This document shows, piece after piece, positions 28,185 through 37,695 of a stretch of DNA of 64,000 bases. A program made the translations under genes and the position numbers. Source of the stretch: Comamonas sp. KCTC 72670 (GTDB lineage: Bacteria; Myxococcota; Myxococcia; Myxococcales; Myxococcaceae); assembly GCA_014656495.1 (NCBI GenBank), contig BNCN01000008.1, positions 1-64,000 on the forward strand, given 5' to 3'. Every line of letters begins with the position of its first letter. The first letter of the stretch is position 1. Under the pieces are notes generated by a model. That model was not told the origin of the DNA and ran no database searches. It was given only the letters and a program-made list of their open reading frames with translations.

Positions 28185-28284
28185 GTGTTCGTGGCGACCC
28201 TCGCCCGGTGCCACGGCGTCGGAGAGAACGGCGTTGCTCCTCGAATGCGTGTTCGTGGCGACCCTCGCCCGGTGCCACGGCGTC
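28185..28284. repeat. Two identical 36-bp repeats with internal dyad
   Basis: Copies at 28185-28220 and 28249-28284 are identical over 36 bases, separated by 28 bases. Each contains GTGGCgACC-CTCGCCC-GGTGCCAC (a stem with one bulged G). Repeat and spacer sizes resemble a minimal CRISPR unit, but there are only two copies, no third degenerate copy is visible and no cas gene is in the window. A structured extragenic (REP-like) element is more likely. Confidence 0.7.
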
Positions 28285-28386
28285 CGGTGTCCCGGGGAGC
28301 GGCGGTGGTTCCACGGTGGCGCTCGGGCTCAGGGCGCGGTCATCGCCGCGCCCGCCATCCCGCGGCCGTGGAGCCGCGTCGCGAGC

Positions 28387-29502
28387 TCAGCGCCAGCGGC
28401 TGTTGCCGCCACCGCTGCTGCTGCCGCTGCTGGAAGAGCCCGAGCGTCCGGCCGGAGCCGAGCTGGAGCCGGACGACTTCCCTCCGCTGCTGGAGCTGCC
28501 ACCGCCACGGTTCCAACCGCCGCTGGAGCCGGAGCTGCTGGAGCCGGAGCTGCTGGAGCCGGAGCTGCTGGAGCGACTGGAGCTGCTGGAGCTGGAGCCG
28601 GAGCTGCTGGAGCTGCTGCTCCCACGCGGAGGCGAGCTGCTGGAGCCGGAGCTGCTGGAGCCGGAGTTGCTGGAGCCATTCCAACGGCTGCCGCTGTTGC
28701 TGCTGGAGCTGTCGTTGTTGTCATCCCGGGATGACGCGCTGGGCGCGGAGCGTCCCGCGGGCGGGCTGCTGGCGGAGCGTCCGGCGGGCGCGCTGTTCCA
28801 TCCGCTGCCCGAGTTGCCGTTGTTGGAGGACGAGCCGCTGGGAGGCTGGCTCGGCGCCACGTTGTTGCTGGGGCGGTTGTTGGTGGCGGGACGGCTCCCC
28901 CACCCGCTGTTGCCGTTGTTGTTCGGCCGGCTCGGCGCGTTGTAGCCGCTCGCGTTGGTGCCACGCGGAGGACGCGTGCCCCACCCGGCGCCACCCGGAG
29001 GCGGACGGCCACCGGTGTAGGTGTTGCCAGGGCGGACCGGCGCGACGCCGGGCCGGTTGGGGCGCGCCCCCGACGGGCGGACGTAGCCGTAGCCCGCGGA
29101 CGCGCTGTGCGTGCGGCTCCACACGTAGCCGCGGTTGCGCTCGTAGCGGTAGATGTTGCCGACGGTCGGGTAGTAGTCGTGGGAGTGACGCCCACGCAGG
29201 TGGCAGAGGCCGCCGTGCGCGTGGGGGTGGTCATCCCAGTACCAGACCACCGAAGGGCCGCTGTAGTAGTACGCGTCGTCCGAGTACGCGTAATACGTCG
29301 TGGTCGGCTGATAGTCGTGGACGTGCAGGTGCGTGTACGGGCACCAGCCGCCGCCGAAGTCATCGGGGATGGGGTGGTCGCTCGAGTAGCTGTACTCGAT
29401 GACCTCGACGGGCCCGTGACGCGCCGGTCCGTGGACGTGAGCGACACAGCCAGTGCCCATCATCAGGGCGATTGGAACGGCGAGGGCGAGCAGGCGGCGC
29501 AT
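28387..29502 (-). CDS. Ser/Asn-rich lipoprotein with His/Tyr-rich N-terminal region
   Basis: 371 aa. The ATG at 29502 follows AGGAGA by about 6 bases. The signal peptide ends in MGTGC (Cys19). Residues about 20-135 are rich in His, Tyr and Asp (YTHLHVHDYQP, YYAYSDDAYYYSGP, HPHAHGGLCHLRGRH), suggesting metal binding. A Gly/Pro/Asn-rich region follows, then from about 240 a low-complexity Ser/Gly stretch with long SSSS runs and final GGNSRWR. Outer-surface lipoprotein of unknown function. It is unlike its neighbours in composition because of the codon repeats, though GC is similar. Confidence 0.82.
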   Translation of the reverse strand: MRRLLALAVPIALMMGTGCVAHVHGPARHGPVEVIEYSYSSDHPIPDDFGGGWCPYTHLHVHDYQPTTTYYAYSDDAYYYSGPSVVWYWDDHPHAHGGLCHLRGRHSHDYYPTVGNIYRYERNRGYVWSRTHSASAGYGYVRPSGARPNRPGVAPVRPGNTYTGGRPPPGGAGWGTRPPRGTNASGYNAPSRPNNNGNSGWGSRPATNNRPSNNVAPSQPPSGSSSNNGNSGSGWNSAPAGRSASSPPAGRSAPSASSRDDNNDSSSSNSGSRWNGSSNSGSSSSGSSSSPPRGSSSSSSSGSSSSSSSRSSSSGSSSSGSSSSGSSGGWNRGGGSSSSGGKSSGSSSAPAGRSGSSSSGSSSGGGNSRWR

Positions 29503-29731
29503 GTGATGGTTCTCCTGGGCGGGAGTGGACGGGCGAGACGTCCACCTTGCAGCCACGCGAGGGAGACGGACGGGCGCGCGAAAAATTCACACCCGGATGC
29601 AGCCGGACTCCGGACACGCGCTCCGCCACGATAGCGCCCTTCGTCCTCTGGTGGACACCGCCTGGGTGGTGTAGGGGGAAATGTGCGTGCCGCCTGTGCC
29701 TGACAGGAGGCCGCACGAGGGGAGATGCACC

Positions 29732-30721
29732 ATGGCGGAGACTGAGTCCGGAGCGGGCGCGAGCTGTCCGCTCCACCCGGCGTTTGAAGCGGTGAGCACC
29801 TGTACCCGCTGCGGCAACTTCATGTGCCGCACGTGCAGCCAGGGTGGCTCACAAGCCTGGTGCCCGGCCTGCCTCCAACGAGAAGGCATGGGCCGGAGCT
29901 TCCCGCTCAACCGTGAGAACTGGAGCGTCTCCGGGCTGCTGGAGCTCGCCTGGGAGGCCTTCAAGCGCGAGTGGGTGATGCTCAGCGTGGGCATGCTCAT
30001 CTTCATGGCCGCCTCCTTCGCGGGGCAGGTCTTCTCGCAAATCATGTCCCTCATCGGCGGCGTGGCGGACAGCATCGTGGCCACCGTCCTCCTGTTCTGC
30101 GTTGGGGCGCTCGGCTCCTACGTCATCCAGGGCGCGGTGACGCTGGGCTTCCTCCGGATGAGCATGGACGTGCTCAACGGGCAGCGCGCGGACATCGCGC
30201 GGATGTTCAGCCAGTTCGGCAAGGTGCCGGTCTACCTGGGCACGCTGCTGCTCTCGTTCCTGCTGATGACGCCGTTGCTGGTGCTCATCGTGGTGGTCTC
30301 GGTGGGCGCGGGCCTGGCGACGGGCTCGGTGAGCTGGTCGGAGCTGACGGCGCTGCTGGACATGTCCGAGTCCGAGCTGAGTGGCTCCATGGCCGCCATG
30401 ATGCCGGCCTTCACGGTGATGGGCGTCACGGCGCTCTTGCTCTACATCTTCCCCGGCGCGTGGCTGCTCACGCCGCTGGTCCTGCTCCAGCCCGAGCTGG
30501 CCCGGACGGACTCCCCCGGCGTGGTGGAGTCGCTGCGCCGCTGCTTCGCCTACGCGAAGGGGGAGCGGCTGGCCATCGTGGGGACGCTGCTGCTGGGAGG
30601 CCTGGTCGTGCTCGCGGGCTTCCTGCTCTGCTGTCTGCCCTCGATTCCCGCCCTGGGCCTGTTCCAGTTGATGCTGGCCGGGCTCCACATGTCGCTCAGC
30701 AACGGCGCGGAAGAGCGCTGA
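29732..30721 (+). CDS. B-box zinc-finger membrane protein
   Basis: 329 aa. The ATG at 29732 lies after GAGGGGAG. Residues about 12-52 carry a B-box-like finger with Cys/His ligands CPLH, CTRCGNFMCRTC and CPAC. After a linker (NRENWSVSGLLELAWEAFKR) come five to six hydrophobic helices, the type found in DUF975/GDPD-anchor-like membrane proteins. Such finger-plus-membrane proteins are widespread in myxobacteria; the function is unknown. It is divergent from the Ser-rich lipoprotein gene (229-base gap) and convergent with the DsbA-family gene. Confidence 0.82.
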   Translation: MAETESGAGASCPLHPAFEAVSTCTRCGNFMCRTCSQGGSQAWCPACLQREGMGRSFPLNRENWSVSGLLELAWEAFKREWVMLSVGMLIFMAASFAGQVFSQIMSLIGGVADSIVATVLLFCVGALGSYVIQGAVTLGFLRMSMDVLNGQRADIARMFSQFGKVPVYLGTLLLSFLLMTPLLVLIVVVSVGAGLATGSVSWSELTALLDMSESELSGSMAAMMPAFTVMGVTALLLYIFPGAWLLTPLVLLQPELARTDSPGVVESLRRCFAYAKGERLAIVGTLLLGGLVVLAGFLLCCLPSIPALGLFQLMLAGLHMSLSNGAEER

Positions 30722-30781
30722 TTCGCGGTCCACGCGGGGGCGCCCGCGCCAGCAGCGCGGGGCCCCGGGACGCACGGCGCT

Positions 30782-31453
30782 TCAGTGGACGACGCGCTCG
30801 GGAGAGCCCGAGCGGGGCACGGACACCTTGCCCAGGCACGCGAGGATGTGCTCGCGGTACTCGGACAGCTCGCGCAGGCCGCACAACATCCACCGTCCGC
30901 CGATGACGAGCGTGGGCACGCCGCGCACGCCGCGGTTCGTGGCGTCGCGGTGCTCGTCGAGGATGAGGCGCCGCGTCTCCTCGGAACGGAAGGCGGCGGA
31001 GAACTCGTTCATCGCCAGGCCCACGCGCGAGGCCAGCTCGAACACGACGTCCGGGCGGGACACGTTGACGCCCTGCTCCAGCGCGGCGCGCTGCATGGCG
31101 CGGGCGAGGAACGCGCGCGCCTGCGGACCCTGGAGCCGCGCCGCCTCGAGCGCCGCCAGCGCCGGCACGCTGGTGCGCGGTGGATCTCCCCCGAGCCACA
31201 GGTCCGTCGACAACAGGCGCGCGGCGGCGTCGGGTTCGCGCTGCGCGCGTTCGACCTCCTCCACCAACGCGCGTTGTTCTCGCGCGGTGGGGAGGACATC
31301 GTGGACGCGCAGGGGATAGGGCCTGACGCTCCAGCGAATGGCCTCGCCCAGCTCCTGGCGCAGTACCTCCAGGCGCAGGTCGGCGAGATAGCACCAGGAA
31401 CACAGCACGTCCTGGTAGACGGTGATCTGCAGCGGCTTGTGCAGCGTTTTCAT
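30782..31453 (-). CDS. DsbA family (FrnE-type) thiol-disulfide oxidoreductase
   Basis: 223 aa. The thioredoxin-like fold is seen with a CSWC active site (Cys18, Cys21) after the first strand, an inserted helical domain and the cis-Pro loop GVPTLVIGG at about 178-186. There is no signal peptide, so it resembles cytoplasmic FrnE-like or polyketide-associated DsbA proteins rather than periplasmic DsbA. It lies 164 bases downstream of the RimK-like gene on the same strand. Substrate unknown. Confidence 0.92.
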   Translation of the reverse strand: MKTLHKPLQITVYQDVLCSWCYLADLRLEVLRQELGEAIRWSVRPYPLRVHDVLPTAREQRALVEEVERAQREPDAAARLLSTDLWLGGDPPRTSVPALAALEAARLQGPQARAFLARAMQRAALEQGVNVSRPDVVFELASRVGLAMNEFSAAFRSEETRRLILDEHRDATNRGVRGVPTLVIGGRWMLCGLRELSEYREHILACLGKVSVPRSGSPERVVH

Positions 31454-31617
31454 TTGAGGGCCGCCAGATTAGAGGGCCACCCACGTCGCTGCCAACTCCC
31501 CAAGACCGATGGGCCGCGGAGGCATTCCTGAGTTCCTGAGGAGCATGCAAGGTGGCTGGCCCCGGCTGTGTGTTCGCTCGAAAGCAGGCGAGCAACCTCA
31601 CACCGCTGGGGTCGTGC

Positions 31618-32598
31618 TCACCCCGCTCGCTTCGCCGCGGCGTAGGCCAGCGCGTGGTCGATGATTTCGCCCGCGATGTCGCCGCGCGTCGCGCGCTCCA
31701 GTCCCTCGAAGCCCGGGCTGGAGTTGATCTCCATCAGCCGTGGGCCCGCGCGGCCCTCCAGCATGTCCACGCCCGCGACCTCCAGGCCCACGATGCGCGC
31801 GGCGCGCACGGCGGCTTCCACGTACGCCGGCGCGAGCTCGATTGCCTGCCCTTCACCGCCGCGGTGGATGTTGGAGCGGAACTCGCCCGTCTTGGCCTTG
31901 CGCCGCATCGCGCCCACCACGCGGTCGCCCACGACGAGGGCCCGCACGTCCCGTCCCTCGCTCTCCGCGACGAACTCCTGGAGCACGATTTCCTGACCCA
32001 GGTCCCAGAAGGTGTCGAGGATGGTCTGCACCTCCGGCAGCGTGTGGGCAATCATCACGCCCACGCCCTGGGTGCCCTTGATGAGCTTGATGATGACGGG
32101 CAGCCCGTTGACCTCCTCCACCAGCCGGCGCACGTTGCTGCGGTCGTGCGCCATCACGGTGCGAGGAATGTCCAACCCGGAGCGTGACAGGTACTGCAGC
32201 GCGCGGAGCTTGTCGCGGCTGCGCGCGATGGACGTGGGCGGGTTGAGCACCGGCACGCCCATCATCTCGAAGTGGTTCACCACCGCCAGGCCGTAGGCGG
32301 TGATGGACGCGCCGATGCGCGGCACCACCACGTCCACGCCGCGCACCTCCACGCCGCGGTAGGTCATGCGCGGCGCGCCTTGCGCGAGCAGCAGGCAGCA
32401 ACGCAGTGTGTCCAGCACCAGCGGGCGATGGCCCCGTTCACGAATGGCGGAGACGAGCCGCCGCGTGGAATAGAGGGAGCGCTTGCGGGACAGGATGACG
32501 ACCGTCCGCTTCGCACGCGCGCGGCGTGGGGGCCGCTCGGGTGCCTGGGACCCAGGCAGGACCGGGGCCTTCTTCGGCTTCACTTTTCGCGAGGGCAT
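31618..32598 (-). CDS. rimK: RimK-like ATP-grasp ligase (alpha-L-glutamate ligase family)
   Basis: 326 aa. The N-terminal 30 residues are Lys/Arg/Pro-rich and absent from E. coli RimK. Then: VVILSRKRSLYSTRRLVSAI, VVVPRIGASITAYGLAVVNH, KLRALQYLSRSGLDIPRTVM, ATP-binding VIIKLIKGTQGVGVMIAHT, QEFVAESEGRDVRALVVGD and the magnesium-site end RLMEINSSPGFEGLE. RimK adds glutamates to the C-terminus of ribosomal protein S6; relatives make other peptide bonds, so the partner here is not certain. It is divergent from the FHA activator gene, 79 bases apart. Confidence 0.93.
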   Translation of the reverse strand: MPSRKVKPKKAPVLPGSQAPERPPRRARAKRTVVILSRKRSLYSTRRLVSAIRERGHRPLVLDTLRCCLLLAQGAPRMTYRGVEVRGVDVVVPRIGASITAYGLAVVNHFEMMGVPVLNPPTSIARSRDKLRALQYLSRSGLDIPRTVMAHDRSNVRRLVEEVNGLPVIIKLIKGTQGVGVMIAHTLPEVQTILDTFWDLGQEIVLQEFVAESEGRDVRALVVGDRVVGAMRRKAKTGEFRSNIHRGGEGQAIELAPAYVEAAVRAARIVGLEVAGVDMLEGRAGPRLMEINSSPGFEGLERATRGDIAGEIIDHALAYAAAKRAG

Positions 32599-32677
32599 GG
32601 GACGGGGCGCGGGAGCCTATCACGGACGCCCGCGGGGGGCGGGCCTCATGGGAGGCCTTTGCTATCCTCGCGCGCAG

Positions 32678-34108
32678 ATGAGTGCCACCCCCCTGCACCC
32701 CGACGACATCCACACCAGCCCCGGCGACGTCGGAGAGAACCCGAACCCCGCTTCATTGTTGAGCGAAACACTCGTGGTGGACTCGCGCACCACGGTGAAG
32801 CTCCACAAATGCCGCTTGTCCGTCTCCTCCGGGCCGGACACCGGCCGCTCCGTCGTGAGCGAGAAGGAGCGCCTGCGCTGCGGCGCGCATCCTGGCAATG
32901 ACCTGGTGCTGGTGGAGGACCGCACCGCCAGCCGCCACCACTTCGAAATCCAGTTCACCGAGCGGGGCTACCTGCTGGTGGACCTGGGCTCCACCAACGG
33001 CACCTTCCTGGATGGCCGCCGCATCGAGCGCGCCTACCTGTCACCGGGCTCGCAGATTCGCGCGGGCTCGTCGGTGCTGACGTTCGCGCCGCTCGACGAG
33101 GAGGTCACCATCGAGCCCGACCGCGAGGGCGAGCTGTGCGGGATGGTGGGGCAGAGCGTGAAGATGCGGCAGATCTTCGGCCTCATCAAGAAGATCGCCC
33201 CCATGGACGTGTCCGTCATCATCCAGGGCGAGACGGGCACGGGGAAGGAGCTGGTGGCGCGCGCCATCCATGAGCTGTCCGGCCGCACGAAGGGCCCCAT
33301 GGAGGTATTGGACTGCGGCGCCATCCCGCCCAACCTCATCGAGAGCGAGCTGTTCGGTCATGAGAAGGGCGCCTTCACCGGCGCGGTGAGCGGGAGGCCC
33401 GGCGCCTTCGAGCGCGCGCACGGCGGCACCATCTTCCTGGACGAACTGGGCGAGCTGCGGCTCGACCTGCAGCCCAAGCTGCTGCGCGTGCTGGAGAACC
33501 ACGAGGTGCGGCGCGTGGGCGGCAACGACGTCATCGAGGTGGACTGCCGCGTCATCGCCGCCACCAACCGCGACCTGATGAAGGAGATTCAGGGCGGCGG
33601 CTTCCGCGAGGACCTCTACTTCCGACTGTCCGTCATCACCATCCAGCTGCCGCCGCTGCGCCAGCGCCGCGACGACATCCCGCTCATCCTCAAGCGCGCG
33701 CTCGCGGACCCGGAGGTCGTCGGCAAGCACGGCAAGAAGCGCTTCTCCGCGGAGTCCCTGGCCCTGCTGATGTCGTACTCGTGGCCCGGCAACGTGCGCG
33801 AGCTGATGAACGTGCTGTCCCATGTGCTCACGTTCAGTGAGGGCGAGGAGATTCAGCCCGTGCACCTGCCGCCCCGCGTGCGCGGCCAGGTCCGCGAAGG
33901 CCCGCTGCCCTTCAACGAGCACCTCTCCTTCAAGGACGCCAAGGAGCAGCTGCTGGAGAACTTCGAGCGTGAATACGTCACCAGCGTTTTGACGCGCTGC
34001 GAAGGAAACTTGTCTCGCGCCGCCCGGGAAAGCGGGCTTCACCGAAAGTCGATTGAACGGCTGGTGAAAAAGTACCAGCTCGATACAAAGGGGATGAAGT
34101 CACGGTGA
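32678..34108 (+). CDS. FHA-domain sigma54-dependent transcriptional activator
   Basis: 476 aa. Residues about 45-145 form an FHA phosphothreonine-binding domain ([42 protein letters not shown]). The AAA+ domain at about 165-400 has Walker A GETGTGKE, the sigma54-contact loop [15 protein letters not shown], Walker [13 protein letters not shown] and the arginine-finger region. A Fis-type helix-turn-helix ends the protein ([19 protein letters not shown]). There is no receiver, so activation is probably by Ser/Thr kinase input through FHA, a common myxobacterial arrangement. It lies 156 bases before the Tad-like operon on the same strand and may control it, which is inference from position. Confidence 0.97.
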   Translation: MSATPLHPDDIHTSPGDVGENPNPASLLSETLVVDSRTTVKLHKCRLSVSSGPDTGRSVVSEKERLRCGAHPGNDLVLVEDRTASRHHFEIQFTERGYLLVDLGSTNGTFLDGRRIERAYLSPGSQIRAGSSVLTFAPLDEEVTIEPDREGELCGMVGQSVKMRQIFGLIKKIAPMDVSVIIQGETGTGKELVARAIHELSGRTKGPMEVLDCGAIPPNLIESELFGHEKGAFTGAVSGRPGAFERAHGGTIFLDELGELRLDLQPKLLRVLENHEVRRVGGNDVIEVDCRVIAATNRDLMKEIQGGGFREDLYFRLSVITIQLPPLRQRRDDIPLILKRALADPEVVGKHGKKRFSAESLALLMSYSWPGNVRELMNVLSHVLTFSEGEEIQPVHLPPRVRGQVREGPLPFNEHLSFKDAKEQLLENFEREYVTSVLTRCEGNLSRAARESGLHRKSIERLVKKYQLDTKGMKSR

Positions 34109-34210
34109 CCCCGCAGCAAGCGGTCAGCCGTTGTAACTCGGTTGTTTCACGCCAGAAAAACGCGGATGTCGCAGACCCGTGTTCTCCTGTGGCGGATGAG
34201 CCGAACGCCC

Positions 34211-34223
34211 CGTCAAGTTGACG
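34211..34223. promoter_or_regulatory. 13-bp palindrome upstream of Tad-like operon
   Basis: CGTCAA-G-TTGACG is a perfect dyad 42 bases before the first TadE ATG. The right half (TTGACG) also looks like a -35 hexamer with a weak TTGAAT 15 bases later. It may be a promoter with an operator on it. The surrounding stretch 34109-34264 is AT-richer than its neighbours and holds no gene. Confidence 0.35.
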
Positions 34224-34264
34224 TATGTCCGATCAGGATTGAATCCCCGGAACATACGCCCGCC

Positions 34265-35047
34265 ATGAATACACTGCGTCCGAGCGGCGGGAGACAGTCC
34301 GGCCAGGCGATGGTGGAGGCGGCTTTGTCGCTTCCACTCGTCGTGTTCCTGGTGCTGGGCACACTGCAGCTCTTCCTGATGCTCCAGGCCCGCGTGCTGG
34401 CGCAGTACGCGGCCTTCCGCGCGACGCGCGCGGGCAGCGTCGCCCACGGAGAGTGCGAGCGGATGACCCACGCGGCCATCCTCTCGCTGCTGCCCTCGTT
34501 CCACTCCTTCGTCGGGGTGTCCACGCCCCGGATTGGCGGGGAGCACGGCGGCGGCGCCGGCGCGCCGGAGCGGCTGGCCCGCGCCTTCGCGCAGCGCCGG
34601 GAGAACCGCTACCAGCCGGGGCTGGACGGGGTGCACACCGGCAGCATCGTGTGGATCAACCGCGGCCTGGCGGGCGGCGGCGTGGACAGCCCGCAGGACC
34701 GCGAGTTCGACGAGCCCGGCCACCTCCGGCGCCTGGAGGTGCGGCTCATCTACTGGTACCCCATGCGCATCCCGTTCGCGAACTGGGTGATGTCGCGGAT
34801 GTTCCTCGCGCAGATGGGCATCCAGGAATACACGGCGGCGAACCCGCTGATGCAGGCCGAGCGCCAGGCGAACTGGGGCCCCGGTGAGTTCAGCAACCCC
34901 TATGAGCTGGCGGCGGATGTCCGGACCGAGCTGGCGACCCGCGTGGGCCGCAGCGAGTACGTGTTCCCCATTGAAACCAGCTTCACCATGCGGATGCTGA
35001 CGCCCGTCAAGGCGCGCCACTTCGCTTCCATGGACTGTCCCCGATGA
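34265..35047 (+). CDS. TadE-like pseudopilin family protein (first copy)
   Basis: 260 aa. The start is MNTLRPSGGRQSGQAMVEAA: the short basic leader, Gln-Ala-Met-Val-Glu and a single hydrophobic helix (LSLPLVVFLVLGTLQLF) typical of TadE/TadF. The rest is extracytoplasmic and includes helical segments such as LEVRLIYWYPMRIPFANWVM. TadE-type proteins are minor components of Tad/Flp secretion pili. The weak ribosome site at the ATG contrasts with the ATGA overlaps of the following genes. First gene of a five-gene plus-strand unit that overlaps the next gene by 4 bases. Confidence 0.88.
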   Translation: MNTLRPSGGRQSGQAMVEAALSLPLVVFLVLGTLQLFLMLQARVLAQYAAFRATRAGSVAHGECERMTHAAILSLLPSFHSFVGVSTPRIGGEHGGGAGAPERLARAFAQRRENRYQPGLDGVHTGSIVWINRGLAGGGVDSPQDREFDEPGHLRRLEVRLIYWYPMRIPFANWVMSRMFLAQMGIQEYTAANPLMQAERQANWGPGEFSNPYELAADVRTELATRVGRSEYVFPIETSFTMRMLTPVKARHFASMDCPR

Positions 35048-36687
35048 CGCGCAAGAACCCCCGTGGCCAGACGATGGTGCTGTTCGCACTGGGCATGCTG
35101 CTCCTGGTGCTGATGGTGACGCTGACGCTGTCCTTCTCCATGAAGGTTCGCGAGCGCATCGAGGCCCAGACGGTGGCGGACGCGGCGGCCTTCTCGAACG
35201 CGGTGGCCACCGCCCGCACCTTCAACAACATCGCCGTCATCAACCGCGTGCAGATTGCCCACGCGGTGGCCCAGGCCGGCGCCGCCAGCCTCGTGAGCTG
35301 GGCCAGCCTCTACCGCGCGCAGCTGAACGCCGCGAAGGACGGCTACAACAGCTGGGAGTGGGTGTACGAGCTCAACGTCTGGACGGGGTGCCCCTGCGCC
35401 TGGAAGAGCTCGTCGTGCGCGCGCCGCTGCCGCTGCGGCAACAAGGGGCTGAGCGACCTGGGCAAGCTGCAGAACAAGCTGAGCCGCGAGGACCGCCGCG
35501 TCGACCAGATCTTCCAGCGGTATGAGCCCCGGTTCGCCCTGCAGATGCGGGGACATCAGCTCGCGCAGAACGCGCTCTACCTCGCGCAGCAGCAGAACTT
35601 CCAGGACCTGCGCAGCGCGTTGGACAACCAGCGCTTCGCCAACCAGATTGTCCGCAACGTGCAGCCGGGCGCCAACGACTCCGACTCCGGGTGGCAGGTG
35701 CCGCCCATTGGCGGGGTGAACCGGGACGAACTCACGGGCGGCATGGCCTGCACGGGCGGTGGCGCGGTCTGCGACATCCCGGCCACGGTGCAGCACGCGG
35801 TGCAGGCGGCCATGGGGAGCCGGGGCTTCTCGTTCGTCTCCGGCCGCTTCGACCTGCACTACATGGCCCACATGATCAAGCTGTGGGAGCTCATCGACGC
35901 GCCGGACATGGTGCTGGTGGAGGTGGCGACCTCGGGCACGACGCACTTCGGAAAGCCGGGCAAGGACATGCCCATGTTGCCGCCCTACGCCCCGGCCATC
36001 ACCGCCGAGGACGAGGGCAGCATCCTCTACCTGTATGACCACGCCGGGAATGGCGGCGGCTCACCGTGCCCCACGATGGTGGGCGGGACGGAGAGCACGG
36101 AGGCCAGCCTCGTGTCGTCGGGTGGCTTCATGCCCACGCCGGAGCACCGGTGGACGGGCGGCAGCGACCCCAATCCCTACATGCGTCACATGCTGGCGCC
36201 CTGCCTCAACCCGGTGACGAGCTGCCCGGGCATCTGGCCCCTCTTCCTGGACTACAACCTGGCCCAGCTCCTGGATGGCGGCGACAACAACTTCGGCCAG
36301 CCGAAGAACTTCGCCGTCGTGCAGCGCAACCTGCGCAGCCGGCAGCTCGACCCGTGGGACTACTCGTTCCGGTATCGCTTCAGCCAGTCCAACACCGGTT
36401 CGGTCTACGACAACCGCAGCTTCCAGATGGCGGACGGCACGCCCAACGACGTGCAGACGGCCATGTCCACGGGCATCGCCTACTACCACCGCGGGCGGAG
36501 CCTGGGCTTCAACCACTGGGCCGAGCCGCCCAACCTCCTCAACCCGTACTGGCGCGCCACGCTGGTGGCCGCGGACACGGATGAGACGGGACTCGATGAC
36601 GCCGAGGCGACGCTGGGCATCAGCGCGCCCGCCGCCGCCCGGACGCTGCGCGCCCTCCGCGACGTGGGCTACAGGGGAATCCAATGA
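35044..36687 (+). CDS. TadG-like (Flp pilus assembly) protein
   Basis: 547 aa. The N-terminus has the TadG-type helix (GQTMVLFALGMLLLVLMVTL) followed by the conserved RERIEAQTVADAAAFSNAVA segment. The large extracytoplasmic region holds a Cys cluster (CPCAWKSSSCARRCRCG) and several other Cys residues that could form disulfides. It lacks the von Willebrand domain of longer TadG proteins. It starts by ATGA overlap with the TadE gene and overlaps the next gene the same way, so translation is probably coupled. Likely a minor surface component of a Tad-related structure; no ATPase or secretin gene is nearby. Confidence 0.85.
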   Translation: MTRKNPRGQTMVLFALGMLLLVLMVTLTLSFSMKVRERIEAQTVADAAAFSNAVATARTFNNIAVINRVQIAHAVAQAGAASLVSWASLYRAQLNAAKDGYNSWEWVYELNVWTGCPCAWKSSSCARRCRCGNKGLSDLGKLQNKLSREDRRVDQIFQRYEPRFALQMRGHQLAQNALYLAQQQNFQDLRSALDNQRFANQIVRNVQPGANDSDSGWQVPPIGGVNRDELTGGMACTGGGAVCDIPATVQHAVQAAMGSRGFSFVSGRFDLHYMAHMIKLWELIDAPDMVLVEVATSGTTHFGKPGKDMPMLPPYAPAITAEDEGSILYLYDHAGNGGGSPCPTMVGGTESTEASLVSSGGFMPTPEHRWTGGSDPNPYMRHMLAPCLNPVTSCPGIWPLFLDYNLAQLLDGGDNNFGQPKNFAVVQRNLRSRQLDPWDYSFRYRFSQSNTGSVYDNRSFQMADGTPNDVQTAMSTGIAYYHRGRSLGFNHWAEPPNLLNPYWRATLVAADTDETGLDDAEATLGISAPAAARTLRALRDVGYRGIQ

Positions 36688-37694
36688 GGAAGAAGACCCT
36701 TCGTTCCCGCGCCGCGCGTGGACAGGCGATGGTCGAGACGGCCATTGGCGCCACGCTCTTCGTCACCATCGTCGCCTTCGGCATCCACTTCGCCGAGGTG
36801 GGCTTCCTGTCGCTGAAGGTGCAGGAGGCCGCCATCTCCGCGCTCTGGGATGGCACCCACGGCGAGATGCACCTGCTGCCGCTGAACTACGACCCGGCGG
36901 GCAACTCCATGCGCAACGCGGCGGGTGACGCGCAGCTGCGCTACGCGGACTTCAACGGCCTGTCCGCCACCACCGGCGCCGGAATCACCCAGTCGCTCAC
37001 CACGGGCAGCGGGATGAACGTCAGCTGCGGCATGGGCGCCGGCGTGGATTGGGGTGGCGCCACCGTCACTCGCGTCGTCTACCGCGACAACGGCGGCACG
37101 CAGTGTGGCGCCCAGGCGACGCTGAGCGCTTGGCGGTTCCCCAGCGCCTTCCTCGACCAGGGCGAGTCGGCGCTCTACAAGGAGCGCCACATGCAGGGGG
37201 CCCTGGCCAACTTCCAGGTGTGCGCGGTGGGACGCCCCGTGGCGGGCCGGTGCGCGGGAAGCTTCTCCATGCTCATCGACGACTGGGGGCTGGCCGGTGA
37301 AGTGGAGTCCGCGACCTGCAACATCCTCATGCAGGACCAGCTGATTCCGTGCACCAACGTGCCGCTCCACGCCACCGTCTTCACGACGTATACGCCCACG
37401 GTGATGGCCATCCCGGGCTCGGCCAGCATGCTCGCCGAGCAGGCGCTGGGCATGAACCCGCTGCCGCCCACGGCCCTGGCCATGGTGGGCCTGGGGATGA
37501 AGGAGCGGACCATGTGGCTCAGCGCCGCGGGTGAGGACTCCTTGTTCACCCAGCTGCCGCCGCTGAGGGACCCGATTGGCATGGGCATCTGGGGGACGTC
37601 TCCCGGCTCGCTCCTGGGCGGAATCACCACGTTGCCCTACGGGCTCGCGTACCAGGCTCGTGAGGGCTGCTTCCTCGGGAAGGACTGCAACTGA
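36684..37694 (+). CDS. TadE-like protein (second copy)
   Basis: 336 aa. MRKKTLRSRAARGQAMVETA is the TadE-type leader, then one hydrophobic helix (ATLFVTIVAFGIHFAEVGFL). The extracytoplasmic domain contains about six Cys residues (VSCGMG, TQCGAQ, VCAVGR, CAGSF, TCNILM, GCFLGKDC) and is otherwise not recognised. It overlaps the TadG-like gene by 4 bases. It is probably a partner of the two proteins before it in one extracellular assembly. Confidence 0.83.
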   Translation: MRKKTLRSRAARGQAMVETAIGATLFVTIVAFGIHFAEVGFLSLKVQEAAISALWDGTHGEMHLLPLNYDPAGNSMRNAAGDAQLRYADFNGLSATTGAGITQSLTTGSGMNVSCGMGAGVDWGGATVTRVVYRDNGGTQCGAQATLSAWRFPSAFLDQGESALYKERHMQGALANFQVCAVGRPVAGRCAGSFSMLIDDWGLAGEVESATCNILMQDQLIPCTNVPLHATVFTTYTPTVMAIPGSASMLAEQALGMNPLPPTALAMVGLGMKERTMWLSAAGEDSLFTQLPPLRDPIGMGIWGTSPGSLLGGITTLPYGLAYQAREGCFLGKDCN

Positions 37695-37695
37695 C

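Larger units (their letters stand above)
28002..28386. other. 385-bp intergenic region with terminator and 36-bp repeats
   Basis: This gap lies between the Ser-rich lipoprotein gene (upstream on the minus strand) and the regulatory-domain lipoprotein gene. It holds a minus-strand terminator candidate, two identical 36-bp repeats and further GC-rich inverted repeats near 28325-28385. No gene is supported in it. Confidence 0.5.

Noticed and set aside
28185..28284. CRISPR array
   Set aside because: Only two repeats and one spacer, no cas genes in the window, and internal stem unlike the usual array repeat; listed as repeat instead.
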